Assembly (NCBI RefSeq): GCF_020982545.1
Contig: NZ_JAJKLK010000006.1
Span: 520,290 to 584,289, forward strand
DNA length: 64,000 nucleotides
Direction of reading: 5' to 3'
Origin: Streptomyces sp. MNU76
GTDB lineage: Bacteria > Actinomycetota > Actinomycetes > Streptomycetales > Streptomycetaceae
In this document: positions 28,169-36,574 of the stretch, one piece after another
Layout of the letters: every line of letters begins with the position of its first letter
How positions within the stretch are numbered: position 1 is the first letter of the stretch
Made by a program: the position numbers and the translations under genes
Notes under the pieces: model-generated
What the model saw: only the letters and a program-made list of their open reading frames with translations
The model's database searches: none
Told to the model about the DNA's origin: nothing

Positions 28169-28326
28169 TGGTCGTTCACCGTCACATCGTTGAAGGGCAG
28201 CAGGGGCTCGGCCCAGGGAAAGACGTATTGGAAGAGGCCATAGACGACGGCCAGGGTCAGCACGATCGAGATCAGCGCCTTCAGCCACGCGTTACCCGGC
28301 AGATGTCGCCAGATCCAGCCGTACAT
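28165..28326 (-). CDS. 53-aa single-helix membrane protein
   Basis: 53 residues, MYGWIWRHLPGN, ATG with GGAAGGGA 5 bases upstream. One hydrophobic helix (about 15-32, LKALISIVLTLAVVYGLF) then a short outer tail LLPFNDVTVNDQ. Its stop overlaps the pabA start, so the two are translationally coupled. No known family recognised. Sits between a sortase gene and pabA in the same operon; perhaps a small partner of one of the sortases. Confidence 0.75.
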   Translation of the reverse strand: MYGWIWRHLPGNAWLKALISIVLTLAVVYGLFQYVFPWAEPLLPFNDVTVNDQ

Positions 28327-28379
28327 GCCGTCCCTTCCTTCACACCACGGCACCGGAATCACGCCGTACCGCCACCAGA

Positions 28380-29093
28380 CTAACGGCGTAGTGCCTCCGG
28401 TTTCCCTGACTCGACAGGCTGTGTGGAATCCAGATGGCCCCAGACGATGAGCCGATGGCTGTGTCCCCACTCCGGGTCGCACGTCGTCAGCGTCAGATAG
28501 CGCCCCGCGCGCGTGTAGCCCGATTTCGTCGGCACGAGGTCGATGACCTGGACGTCCGTGGGCAATGTCCGGTAGGGCCCCTTGTCGATGACGTACGTGA
28601 ACCAGTCCGCGCCGTCGGACAGGACGACCTCGTCGCCGGGACGCAGCTTGGGAAAATCTTTGAAGGGATCGCCGTAGGTACGCCGGTGGCCGGCGACCGC
28701 GAAGTTCCCCTTCTGTCCCAGCTGCGCGGTGTTCGCGTAGTGGCCGAGTCCTTTCTTGAGAGTGTCCGTCTTCGTGCCCTCCAGGACGGGCTTGTTCCAT
28801 GTGGAACCAAGACGCGGGATGTACATGAGTGCGAAGGGCTCGCCGCTCTCGTACGCGGCGGGCGGCTCCGGCGCCGAAGAGGAGCCCGGGCCGGGCGTCG
28901 GCCTCGTCGGCTGTTTCGCCCACCGGTCCTGGAGCAGGTCGACCTGGTGGTCCATCTCGGTGTCGGCCTTCACGCCGGTCCAGAACAGCACGTAGACGAC
29001 GAAGAGCACGATCAGGGTGCCGACGGTGATGCAGAGCTCGCTGGCGGTCCTCACGATCACGCGCACCGACACGGGTCCCCCGGCTGCCGTCAC
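28380..29093 (-). CDS. third class E sortase
   Basis: 237 residues, ATG overlapping the DUF881 stop by 4 bases. One helix (about 18-40), a Pro/Ser-rich linker and a sortase domain with His136 (VAGHRRTYG), Cys205 (TLTTCDPEWG) and Arg214 (HSHR). It diverges from SrtE1/2 around the active site (CDPEWGHSHR instead of CTPxxTSxYR), so it may use a different signal or be a housekeeping variant. First sortase of the operon. Confidence 0.88.
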   Translation of the reverse strand: MTAAGGPVSVRVIVRTASELCITVGTLIVLFVVYVLFWTGVKADTEMDHQVDLLQDRWAKQPTRPTPGPGSSSAPEPPAAYESGEPFALMYIPRLGSTWNKPVLEGTKTDTLKKGLGHYANTAQLGQKGNFAVAGHRRTYGDPFKDFPKLRPGDEVVLSDGADWFTYVIDKGPYRTLPTDVQVIDLVPTKSGYTRAGRYLTLTTCDPEWGHSHRLIVWGHLDSTQPVESGKPEALRR

Positions 29094-29869
29094 TCCACGG
29101 GCTTCGCGTACTTCAGATCCACTGTGCCCGAGTAGCCGGGAAGAGTCACCGGCCCGTCCTCGGTGACTTTCCAGCCCAGCCCGTAGACGTTCACGTAGAC
29201 CATGTAGTTCTGGATCGCCTTGCTGGCGGTGAGCGCCTTCTGCAGCTTCTCGGGATCACCGACCGCCTGGATCTTGTACGGGGGCGAGTAGACGCGGCCC
29301 TGGAGGATCAGGGTGTTGCCGACGCAGCGGACGGCGCTGGTGGAGATCAGCCGCTGGTCCATGACCTTGATGCCCTCGGCGCCGCCAAGCCACAGGGCGT
29401 TCACCACGGCCTGCAGGTCCTGTTGGTGGATGACCAGGTAGTCGGGCTGCGGCTCGGGATATCCGGGGAGTCTGGCGGTGGCGTCCGGCGGAGCGTCGTT
29501 GAGGGTGACCGTGAGGGCCTGCCCCCTGAGCTTCTGGGTGCCGGCGTTCTTCTCCAGTGCCCTGAGCCGGGCGTCCTCGGCCTTCGTGCTGCCGTCGTCC
29601 CGCTCGGCCAGGGCCTCCACGTCGTCCCGGAGGACCGCGTTGGACTCGTCGAGCTGCCCGTTCTTGTGGCTGCGCTCCTGGATCAGGTCGGAGAGCTTCA
29701 GCAGAGAGGCGTCCGTACGGATGTTGGTGCCCTTGGCCGTGTCGAAGCTGGTGAAGAAGATCAGCCCGGCGAGGGCGAAGACCCCGACGGTGAGCACGCG
29801 CACGGGCCGGAAACCGCCTCGGGAGGTGGTGCCGTTACCCGCCTCGGGGGAGTCGGCTGAATTGCTCAA
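29090..29869 (-). CDS. DUF881 family membrane protein
   Basis: 259 residues. Short cytosolic N-terminus, one helix (about 24-42), a coiled-coil-like stretch (residues 60-115) and a C-terminal DUF881 domain with LTVTLNDAPP, DLQAVVNALWLGGAEGIKVMDQRL and ISTSAVRCVGNTLILQG. DUF881 proteins are found beside crgA and ftsZ-related genes in actinobacteria and in some cases are linked to division; a precise function is not known. Head of the minus-strand operon and divergent from crgA, 142 bases away. Confidence 0.9.
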   Translation of the reverse strand: MSNSADSPEAGNGTTSRGGFRPVRVLTVGVFALAGLIFFTSFDTAKGTNIRTDASLLKLSDLIQERSHKNGQLDESNAVLRDDVEALAERDDGSTKAEDARLRALEKNAGTQKLRGQALTVTLNDAPPDATARLPGYPEPQPDYLVIHQQDLQAVVNALWLGGAEGIKVMDQRLISTSAVRCVGNTLILQGRVYSPPYKIQAVGDPEKLQKALTASKAIQNYMVYVNVYGLGWKVTEDGPVTLPGYSGTVDLKYAKPVE

Positions 29870-30011
29870 CGTACCCTTATCTCCTTAGGCGCCGCGGAAG
29901 CACTACGCTAACGGACGCCCGGGGGAGCATTCAGTGTCCCCTTGTACGCTGCCCCGGAGCCCGCCACAGTTCCCTGCGCGGCCACGCAGCGCATCGACAG
30001 GAGAGACCCTC

Positions 30012-30266
30012 GTGCCGAAGTCACGTATCCGCAAGAAGGCCGACTACACGCCGCCGCCGTCCAAGCAGGCCACGAACATCAAGCTGAACAGCCGCGGCTG
30101 GGTGGCCCCGGTCATGCTGGCCATGTTCCTCATCGGGCTGGCCTGGATCGTCGTCTTCTATGTGACGGACGGCTCGCTGCCGATCGACTCGCTCGGCAAC
30201 TGGAACATCGTGGTCGGCTTCGGCTTCATCGCCGCCGGATTCGGTGTCTCCACCCAGTGGAAGTAG
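30012..30266 (+). CDS. crgA: CrgA cell division inhibitor
   Basis: 84 residues, the usual CrgA length, from a GTG with AGGAGA upstream. MPKSRIRKKADYTPPP is the signature N-terminus; two helices (about 30-52 and 64-82) with DGSLPIDSLGNWNIVVGF between them, and the conserved FGVSTQWK end. CrgA is a small membrane protein that delays Z-ring assembly and coordinates division with aerial growth in Streptomyces. Monocistronic. Confidence 0.95.
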   Translation: MPKSRIRKKADYTPPPSKQATNIKLNSRGWVAPVMLAMFLIGLAWIVVFYVTDGSLPIDSLGNWNIVVGFGFIAAGFGVSTQWK

Positions 30267-30313
30267 TGGTCTCCGCTCGGTGGAGCTAGTTCTCCCCAGA
30301 GCAATCCACGGAG

Positions 30314-30515
30314 TTATCCACAGGTGTTTTCCACAGTGGGGAAAAAGAACGACGATCTGTGGATAACTCACTGGGCGTTGACGCCGGTACGACTGACCTA
30401 CCGGCACCCGCAAGCATGTTCGCCCCCTGCCTGACCTGCGAAAACACAGGTGAGCGACAGGGGGCACACCTGTTCCCGCACCCTATGCACAAGATCCGCC
30501 ACCGTCTGTGGACAA
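30314..30515. promoter_or_regulatory. cluster of DnaA boxes outside oriC
   Basis: TTATCCACA at 30314-30322 (plus), its exact reverse complement at 30358-30366 (minus) and TTGTCCACA at 30507-30515 (minus), with a related TTTTCCACA between the first two. Lies between crgA and the rhomboid gene, 20 kb from oriC. May titrate DnaA or regulate crgA. Confidence 0.7.
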
Positions 30516-30570
30516 CAGTGCTGTAACGGTGCCCGGACCAGCACCCGGACGGTGACGATCCGCCATCACC

Positions 30571-31458
30571 TCAGGTCAGCTGGGCCGTCCTCAGCAGGGT
30601 CACGATGACCACGGCGGCCAGTACCAGCGCGCACACGCCGTACTGGACCAGCGCTCGTCGTTCGCGCGGAGCGTGCACCATCGCATAGCCGATCAGCACA
30701 CCGCCGACGAGACCGCCGACATGGGCCTGCCAGGCGATGCCGGACCAGCCGAACGTGATGACCAGGTTGATGACCAGCAGGATGATGACCGGGCGCATGT
30801 CGTACTTCAGCCGACGCATGAGGACGGCTGTCGCGCCGAAGAGGCCGAAGATCGCGCCGGACGCGCCGACTGTCGGTTGGTTCGGTGCGGCGAGCAGGTA
30901 GGTGAGCGCGCTGCCCGCGAGGCCCGAGGCGAAGTAGAGCGTCAGATAGCGGGCTCGGCCGAGGGCGGCTTCCAGCGGGCCGCCGATCCACCACAGGCTG
31001 AGCATGTTGAAGGCGATGTGCATGACACCGCTGTGCAGGAACATCGACGTGACCAGCCGGTACCACTGCCCCTCGGCGACGCCTTGGACCGAGCCGAAAT
31101 CGGAGCCCCAGGCCCGCCCGACGAGGGCGAACCGTTCGGTGAAGGAGTCGCCGACGGCCTCCAGCACCAGGAAGAACAGCAGATTCGCACCGATCAGGAT
31201 CTTGGTGACGAGCCTGGGGTCGGCGGTGACCGAGCCGCCCGCGAGGGTGCGCGGGGCGGAGGCGGAGGGGGCGTGGCCCGTGCCGGAGCCGTCGCGGACG
31301 CATTCGGGGCACTGGAAGCCGACGGAGGCGCTCACCATGCACTCGGGGCAGATGGGCCGCTCGCAGCGGGTGCAGCGGATTCCTGTCTCCCGGTCCGGAT
31401 GCCGGTAGCAGGTGGGCAGGCTCCGCGCGTCCTGCGAGCCGCTCGGCACCTGTTCCAT
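30571..31458 (-). CDS. rhomboid family intramembrane serine protease
   Basis: 295 residues. N-terminal zinc-ribbon-like region (CYRHPDRETGIRCTRC, CPECM, CPEC). Six membrane helices follow; catalytic Ser200 in GASGAIFG and His246 in AHVGGLVGG, with HSGVMHIAFNML as the conserved second helix. It cleaves membrane substrates; none is known here. Gene position after crgA is common in Streptomyces. Confidence 0.92.
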   Translation of the reverse strand: MEQVPSGSQDARSLPTCYRHPDRETGIRCTRCERPICPECMVSASVGFQCPECVRDGSGTGHAPSASAPRTLAGGSVTADPRLVTKILIGANLLFFLVLEAVGDSFTERFALVGRAWGSDFGSVQGVAEGQWYRLVTSMFLHSGVMHIAFNMLSLWWIGGPLEAALGRARYLTLYFASGLAGSALTYLLAAPNQPTVGASGAIFGLFGATAVLMRRLKYDMRPVIILLVINLVITFGWSGIAWQAHVGGLVGGVLIGYAMVHAPRERRALVQYGVCALVLAAVVIVTLLRTAQLT

Positions 31459-31487
31459 CGGGTTCCTCCGTCTCCTGGGTGGAACGC

Positions 31488-31523
31488 ATCGCCCCGCCCA
31501 TCCTTACGGATGAGCGGGGCGAT
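31488..31523 (-). terminator. terminator after the cyclophilin gene
   Basis: 10-bp perfect stem ATCGCCCCGC/GCGGGGCGAT, extended by five further pairs around a small loop. Confidence 0.75.
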
Positions 31524-31611
31524 TGGTTCCCTTCGAGACCTTGTGAACCTTTCGGGGTCCGGTCCGTGCGGTGAACCCGTGATGCGCGTTCCGGGCGACA
31601 GGCCCGAGGGC

Positions 31612-32145
31612 TCAGCCCTGGCGGGTCTCGACGACGACCGACTCGATGACGACGTCGTTGACCGGACGGTCGGTGCGCGGGTTGGTCTGGGCGCCGGCGA
31701 TGGCGTCCACGACCTTCTGGCTGCCCGCGTCGACGACCTCACCGAAGATGGTGTGCTTGCGGGTCAGCCACGCCGTCGGGGAGACGGTGATGAAGAACTG
31801 CGAGCCGTTGGTGCCCGGGCCGGCGTTGGCCATGGCCAGCAGGTAGGGCTTGTCGAAGGCGAGGTCCGGGTGGAACTCGTCCGCGAACTGGTAGCCGGGA
31901 CCACCGGTGCCGTTGCCCAGCGGGTCACCGCCCTGGATCATGAATCCACTGATCACCCGGTGGAAGACCGTGCCGTCGTAGAGCTTGTCCGTGGACTTCT
32001 GGCCGGTGGCCGGGTTGGTCCACTCACGCTCGCCCTGGGCGAGCTCGACGAAGTTACGGACCGTCTTGGGCGCGTGGTTCGGCAGCAGCCGCACCTCGAT
32101 GTCGCCATGGTTGGTCTTCAGGGTGGCGTACAGCTGCTCTGCCAC
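31612..32145 (-). CDS. cyclophilin-type peptidyl-prolyl cis-trans isomerase
   Basis: 177 residues from a GTG (VAEQLYATLKTNHG) with GGAAGG 6 bases upstream. Cyclophilin core: VFHRVISGFMIQGGDP (catalytic Arg region), AMANAGPGTNGSQFFIT, and HTIFGEVVDAG. Catalyses proline isomerisation; in the cytoplasm, since no signal peptide is present. Conserved companion of crgA and the rhomboid gene. Convergent with the DUF5324 gene only through the shared divergent region upstream. Confidence 0.95.
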   Translation of the reverse strand: MAEQLYATLKTNHGDIEVRLLPNHAPKTVRNFVELAQGEREWTNPATGQKSTDKLYDGTVFHRVISGFMIQGGDPLGNGTGGPGYQFADEFHPDLAFDKPYLLAMANAGPGTNGSQFFITVSPTAWLTRKHTIFGEVVDAGSQKVVDAIAGAQTNPRTDRPVNDVVIESVVVETRQG

Positions 32146-32505
32146 GATCTGCCTTCCGTTGTCCTCTGTGACTCCCCCGATCCTCGCACGGACGACGCCG
32201 TGCGTCCCCCGACGCCCTCGCTCTCGTACGGCGGGCGTACGGAAAACCGGCCGAGTACCACCGGTACCGGCGCGCTTCGCGGCGATCCGTGGCATTGTCG
32301 GCCCTGTCGTGGACAAGTTCCCGTTGTCCCGCATTCATCCTCTATTGCACGTGACCGGATTCATGAGCGGCTCCTGTCGATGACCGGCCGGGGTCGAGGC
32401 CATGACCCGGATGCCCGCCCACACATGCCCCGGAGCGCTCCGAGAGGCATGATCCCCAAAAGGGTGGAAAGTCGAATTACGTACGCCACCGAGGAGGAGG
32501 ATCCC

Positions 32506-33207
32506 GTGACCCGCATCGACAGCGTGCGCGCCGCGACCGGCTCGGCGAAGGACAGCGTGCTGCACGCCGCGGAAGTGGTGGCGCCCTACGCCGACACGGC
32601 CAAGGACAAGGCCTCGCACTACGCGCAAGAGGCACGTGTACGACTCGCGCCGAAGGTGTCGCAGGCCGCGGAACAGGCACGCGTCCAGTACGGCGCCCAT
32701 GTCGTCCCGCGCTTGGAGCAGGCTCGCACGCATGTGCCGCCGAAGGTCGACCACGCGGCCCACGAAGCCGCTGCACGCACCCGCAAGGCGGCCCGTCAGG
32801 CCGCCGACTACTCCCGTCCCCGTATCGAGCAGGCCGTGGCCGCCGCCGGCCCCGTCCGCGAGGAGGCCACCGCCCGCAGCGTCGCGGCGCTGGCCGCATT
32901 GCGGGGACAGGTCTCACCCCAGCAGATCCAGCGGCTGGTCCGCAGGCAGCAGCGCAGGGCCAGGCTCGGCCGTGCCGCCAAGGGCCTGGCCGTCCTGGGT
33001 GTCCTGGCGGGCGGCGCCTTCGCCGCCTGGAAGTGGTGGGACAAACAGGCCAACCCCGACTGGCTCGTCGAGCCCCCTGCCGCCACCGAGGTCTCCGACT
33101 CCGGTCGCCTGTCCGCTGTGGACGGCAGTGGTCAGTCCGTTCTCGACCCCGAGGTCGAGGCCAAGCAGGCTGAGGACGAGGCGGCCGACCGGGACAACCG
33201 CCACTGA
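32506..33207 (+). CDS. DUF5324 membrane-associated protein
   Basis: 233 residues from a GTG (VTRIDSVRAATGSAKDS) preceded by GAGGAGGAGG. The first 150 residues are a long Ala/Arg/Val-rich helix repeating YADTAKDKASHYAQEA-like and AAxxRxx units, amphipathic as in DUF5324/apolipoprotein-like proteins. One helix (about 165-185, GLAVLGVLAGGAFAAWKWW) and an acidic tail follow. Unknown function; commonly found at this place in Streptomyces. Followed by a very strong terminator carrying parS. Confidence 0.85.
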   Translation: MTRIDSVRAATGSAKDSVLHAAEVVAPYADTAKDKASHYAQEARVRLAPKVSQAAEQARVQYGAHVVPRLEQARTHVPPKVDHAAHEAAARTRKAARQAADYSRPRIEQAVAAAGPVREEATARSVAALAALRGQVSPQQIQRLVRRQQRRARLGRAAKGLAVLGVLAGGAFAAWKWWDKQANPDWLVEPPAATEVSDSGRLSAVDGSGQSVLDPEVEAKQAEDEAADRDNRH

Positions 33208-33319
33208 GAACCGACTGAGCATCGGCAGCCGAGGCCGCTTTCTCTACGGTCGGCGTCGGAGGACGTGCTCCTTTCCGGCTCAGCCCTGCCCGAGGGTGCG
33301 TTCGGCGGGACATCTTTCA

Positions 33320-33369
33320 ACAGCCCTGTGGGGCAGAAGACTTGAAGGTCTTCTGCCCCACAGGGCTGT
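33320..33369. terminator. 22-bp perfect stem terminator
   Basis: Arms of 22 bases (33320-33341 and 33348-33369) around a TTGAAG loop; the last bases of the right arm are also the first bases of the parS site at 33367. Confidence 0.9.
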
Positions 33370-33382
33370 TTCACGTGAAACA
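33367..33382. promoter_or_regulatory. parS site (perfect consensus)
   Basis: TGTTTCACGTGAAACA, abutting the hairpin of the preceding terminator. Confidence 0.95.
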
Positions 33383-33631
33383 GCACCACCCTACGAGCCC
33401 CCTGCCACCCCCATAACCGGAATGTATCGATCCGGTTGCGAAGGGTGACGCACACATTCCACCAGCCCTCGCGTGACCCAGAACACTGGTTTCGCATTTG
33501 CGCACATCGACACGCGCCAGCATCCGTTGCCCCGTTCCAGCAGGCTTCTTTCCACGGAGTGCACAGATAGCGATCGCGATGACCGCCGCCCAGGGCGCCG
33601 GTGACGACCATGCTTCCCGAGGCAGGAAAAA

Positions 33632-33667
33632 GACCGGGCCGGATGTCGTAGGACATCCGGCCCGGTC
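33632..33667 (-). terminator. terminator of tRNA-Ala
   Basis: 16-bp perfect stem (GACCGGGCCGGATGTC and complement) followed on the minus strand by CTTTTTCC, a true T-run. Confidence 0.9.
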
Positions 33668-33676
33668 AATCCGCTG

Positions 33677-33749
33677 TGGAGCCTAGGGGAGTCGAACCCC
33701 TGACATCTGCCATGCAAAGACAGCGCTCTACCAACTGAGCTAAGGCCCC
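33677..33749 (-). tRNA. tRNA-Ala(TGC)
   Basis: 73 bases. Acceptor GGGGCCT/AGGCTCC, D-arm AGCTCAGTTGGTAGAGC, anticodon loop TTTGCAT (TGC), T-arm AGGGG-TTCGACT-CCCCT, discriminator A, no encoded CCA. Confidence 0.97.
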
Positions 33750-33879
33750 GGAAGGGAAGCGTCCACCCGGAGGCAAGGGCCACCGGGAGGCTGCGCAGAC
33801 CAGAGTACCGGGTCACCCCCGGGATCTCGCAAAAAGATTGGGGGTCCCCGTGAACGACCACTCTCCGTAAGATGCTCGT

Positions 33880-33903
33880 CGTGGTTCGCTACAGCGAACC
33901 ACG
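33880..33903. promoter_or_regulatory. palindromic operator upstream of the HTH gene
   Basis: Perfect inverted repeat CGTGGTTCGC-TACA-GCGAACCACG, ending 28 bases before the ATG of the regulator. Position and symmetry fit an autoregulatory site. Confidence 0.75.
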
Positions 33904-33931
33904 GTATTTGGGGAAGCGATGGGGAGACGCA

Positions 33932-34480
33932 ATGGACGCCGCACAGCAGGAAGCGACCGCAAGAGCCCGGGAGCTGCAGCGGAACTGGTACGGAGAGCCG
34001 TTGGGGGCGCTCTTCCGTAGGCTCATCGAGGACCTGGGTCTCAACCAGGCCCGGCTCGCGGGGGTGCTGGGCCTGTCCGCACCGATGCTGTCGCAGCTGA
34101 TGAGCGGTCAGCGTGCCAAGATCGGCAACCCGGCGGTGGTCCAGCGGGTGCAGTTGCTGCAGGACCTGGCGGGTCAGGTCGCGGACGGCAGCGTGAGCGC
34201 CGCCGAGGCGACCGAGCGCATGGATGAGATCAAGAAGTCACAGGGGGGCTCGGTGCTCAGCAACACCACGCAGTCGACGACGAGTTCGGGGGCGCCCACG
34301 GTCAAGCGGGTCGTCCGCGAGATCCAGTCGCTGCTGCGCTCTGTCGCGGCCGCGGGCGACATCATCGAGGCGGCGGACACCCTCGCCCCGACCCACCCTG
34401 AGCTGGCAGAGTTCCTCCGGGTGTACGGCGCGGGCCGCACCTCGGACGCGGTGGCGCACTACCAGTCCCACCAGAACTGA
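33932..34480 (+). CDS. helix-turn-helix DNA-binding regulator
   Basis: 182 residues from an ATG (MDAAQQEATARAREL) with GGGGAGA upstream. Residues about 25-65 hold an XRE/Cro-like HTH: LIEDLGLNQARLAGVLGL, then SAPMLSQLMSGQRAKI, with the recognition helix around PMLSQLM. The C-terminal half (VKRVVREIQSLLRSVAAAGD and ADTLAPTHPELAEFLRVYG) is helical and probably dimerises. A perfect palindrome sits in its leader, suggesting autorepression. Conserved neighbour of tRNA-Ala in streptomycetes; targets unknown. Confidence 0.85.
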   Translation: MDAAQQEATARARELQRNWYGEPLGALFRRLIEDLGLNQARLAGVLGLSAPMLSQLMSGQRAKIGNPAVVQRVQLLQDLAGQVADGSVSAAEATERMDEIKKSQGGSVLSNTTQSTTSSGAPTVKRVVREIQSLLRSVAAAGDIIEAADTLAPTHPELAEFLRVYGAGRTSDAVAHYQSHQN

Positions 34481-34486
34481 GCTCAA

Positions 34487-34522
34487 GGCCCGGTCCCCGA
34501 AAGGGGGTTCGGCGACCGGGCC
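34487..34522 (+). terminator. hairpin after the HTH regulator
   Basis: GGCCCGGTC ... GACCGGGCC, 9-bp perfect outer stem with an internal partly paired CCC/GGG; 6 bases after the stop. Confidence 0.7.
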
Positions 34523-34773
34523 GAGGCCGAAGAGGGGAGCCTGGAAGGGGGAAGGGGTCTGTAGGCCCCTCGTGAGCGGCGGCGTCGTGGACGTAGGCTC
34601 CGCGCAGGAACCGGAATCAGGAACAGGACAGAGCGGCAGGGAGACAGAAGCGGGTACCAGCTCCGAGGGAAGCCGGGCACGTGCGAGCCGGCTCCGCAGA
34701 GGGCGGCGCGAGCGCCGTGCCCTCCGCCGACGGGCAACCACGAGGGGAGCCGAAGGGGGAACGACGCACAGCC

Positions 34774-36566
34774 ATGGGTGAGGTCTTCGCCGGCCGGTAC
34801 GAACTGGTCGACCCGATCGGGCGCGGGGGAGTCGGCGCGGTCTGGCGCACCTGGGACCACCGCCGCCGCCGTTATGTGGCCGCCAAGGTCCTGCAACAGC
34901 GTGACGCGCACGCATTGCTGCGCTTCGTCCGTGAGCAGGCCGTACGGATCGACCACCCGCATGTGCTCGCCCCCGCCAGCTGGGCCGCCGACGACGACAA
35001 GGTCCTGTTCACCATGGATCTGGTGGCCGGAGGGTCCCTGGTCAACCTCGTCAACGACTACGGTCCTCTCCCGCCGACCTATGTCTGCGGCTTGCTCGAT
35101 CAACTCCTGTCCGGCCTCGCCGCCGTGCACGCCGAGGGCGTCATCCACCGCGACATCAAGCCCGCCAATGTGCTCCTGGAGGCCACGGGCACGGCCCGCC
35201 CCCGCCTGCGCCTGTCCGACTTCGGCATCGCCATGCGTCTGGGCGAGCCCCGCCTCACCGAGACCAACTACGTGGTGGGAACGCCGGGTTACTTCGCTCC
35301 CGAGCAGATGCTGGGCGCGGATCCGGACTTCCCCGCCGATCTCTTCGCTGTGGGTCTCGTCGCCCTGTACCTCCTGGAGGGCGCGAAGCCTGACTCGAAG
35401 GCCCTCATCGAGCACTTCGCCGCCCATGGCACTCCGAAGGCACCGCGCGGTATCCCCGAGCCACTGTGGCAGGTCATCGCCACGCTGCTCCAGCCGGACC
35501 CCAACTCCCGCTTCCGCACCGCCACAGGCGCCCGCAAGGCCCTCGCCGCGGCCGTCGAGCTGCTGCCCGAGCCGGGGCCCGACGACGAGTTGGTGGAGGT
35601 CTTCGACCAACTCGGCCCGCTTCCCACCGGGTTCGCTCCCGAGGGTCCCCTGCACAGGGCATCGGGACTGGATAAAACGGGCACCGGTGTCGACACCAGC
35701 GGCACGTCCTCCCCGACTCCCGTCACGGACACGACCCCACCACCCTCACCATCCGCCGGCCTACGGACCGCCGCCCATGGGGCCGCCGTCCCAGCCGGGG
35801 CGGGCCCGGCGCTACCGGCGCCGTTCCCAGGCAGCGCCCTCAGCCCCGTACACGGCCACAGGCTCCATATCTCCGCCCCCATGCCCACCACCGCCCCGAC
35901 CGACCCCCTCCAGCTCTGGCAGGGCTCGGGCTTCGGTACTGGTACCGAAGCTGGTGCTGGTGGCGCGGGCACCGACCCAGGCACGGGTGCGAGCGCCGGC
36001 ACGAGAACCGGAACCAGCCACTGGTCCCAGGATTCCGGGGCCTCGTCTTCGGCGTCTCCGGCGCAGTCGCCCCACCCCGGTCACATATCGCCCGGGGCAC
36101 CCCTCCGACGTACCACCGCGCCCCGAACGCGCCCCCGCACCGCAGCCCTCCACGATGTCGGACACCGGCAGCTTCCACCTGCCCCCGCCCCAGGTGCTCA
36201 CCGCCCACGCGGCCTCGCGACAGATCGACCAGCATGCCCCGGCCTGGGCCACCCACAGCAGCCCCCGAGCAGCAGGCCAGTCCCCGGCCGGGACGCCCCT
36301 CCGAACAGCCCCAGCGCAGCACCCCGAACCCGCGCATGTGCCCTCCCCAGTCGCACCCGCAGTTGGGCCTCTCAGAACCCGCCGCGGCGGTGCAGCACGC
36401 GTACGCCTCTACTGGTTCATACACCGCTCGGCCCCCGGAGGTTCCACGTCGATCGAGGGCGCTTCCGCGACGCCGTCCGGGCCCGCCGGTCAAGGTGGTC
36501 GTCCCGGTCCTGCTGCTCGCCCTGGCCTGCTTCGCGGTGGGGTTCTGGGCACTGGGACAACTCTGA
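34774..36566 (+). CDS. Ser/Thr protein kinase with C-terminal membrane anchor (linker frameshifted)
   Basis: ATG start (MGEVFAGRYELVDPIGRGG). Kinase domain about 8-270: GRGGVGAVW, AAKVLQQ (Lys), HRDIKPANV, SDFGIAMR and the GTPGYFAPEQ segment. After about residue 300 comes a long Pro/Thr/Ser linker. As sequenced, the frame that carries the kinase runs on to 36765 without a membrane anchor, whereas a fitting end, PRRRPGPPVKVVVPVLLLAL and FWALGQL, lies in another frame and stops at 36566. A third frame gives QPSTMSDTGSFHLPPPQ. Several one-base shifts in the linker would join them. The anchor frame end is taken as the true stop. It is convergent with the next gene, 8 bases apart. Targets unknown. 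Confidence 0.78.
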
Positions 36567-36574
36567 TCCCCGAG

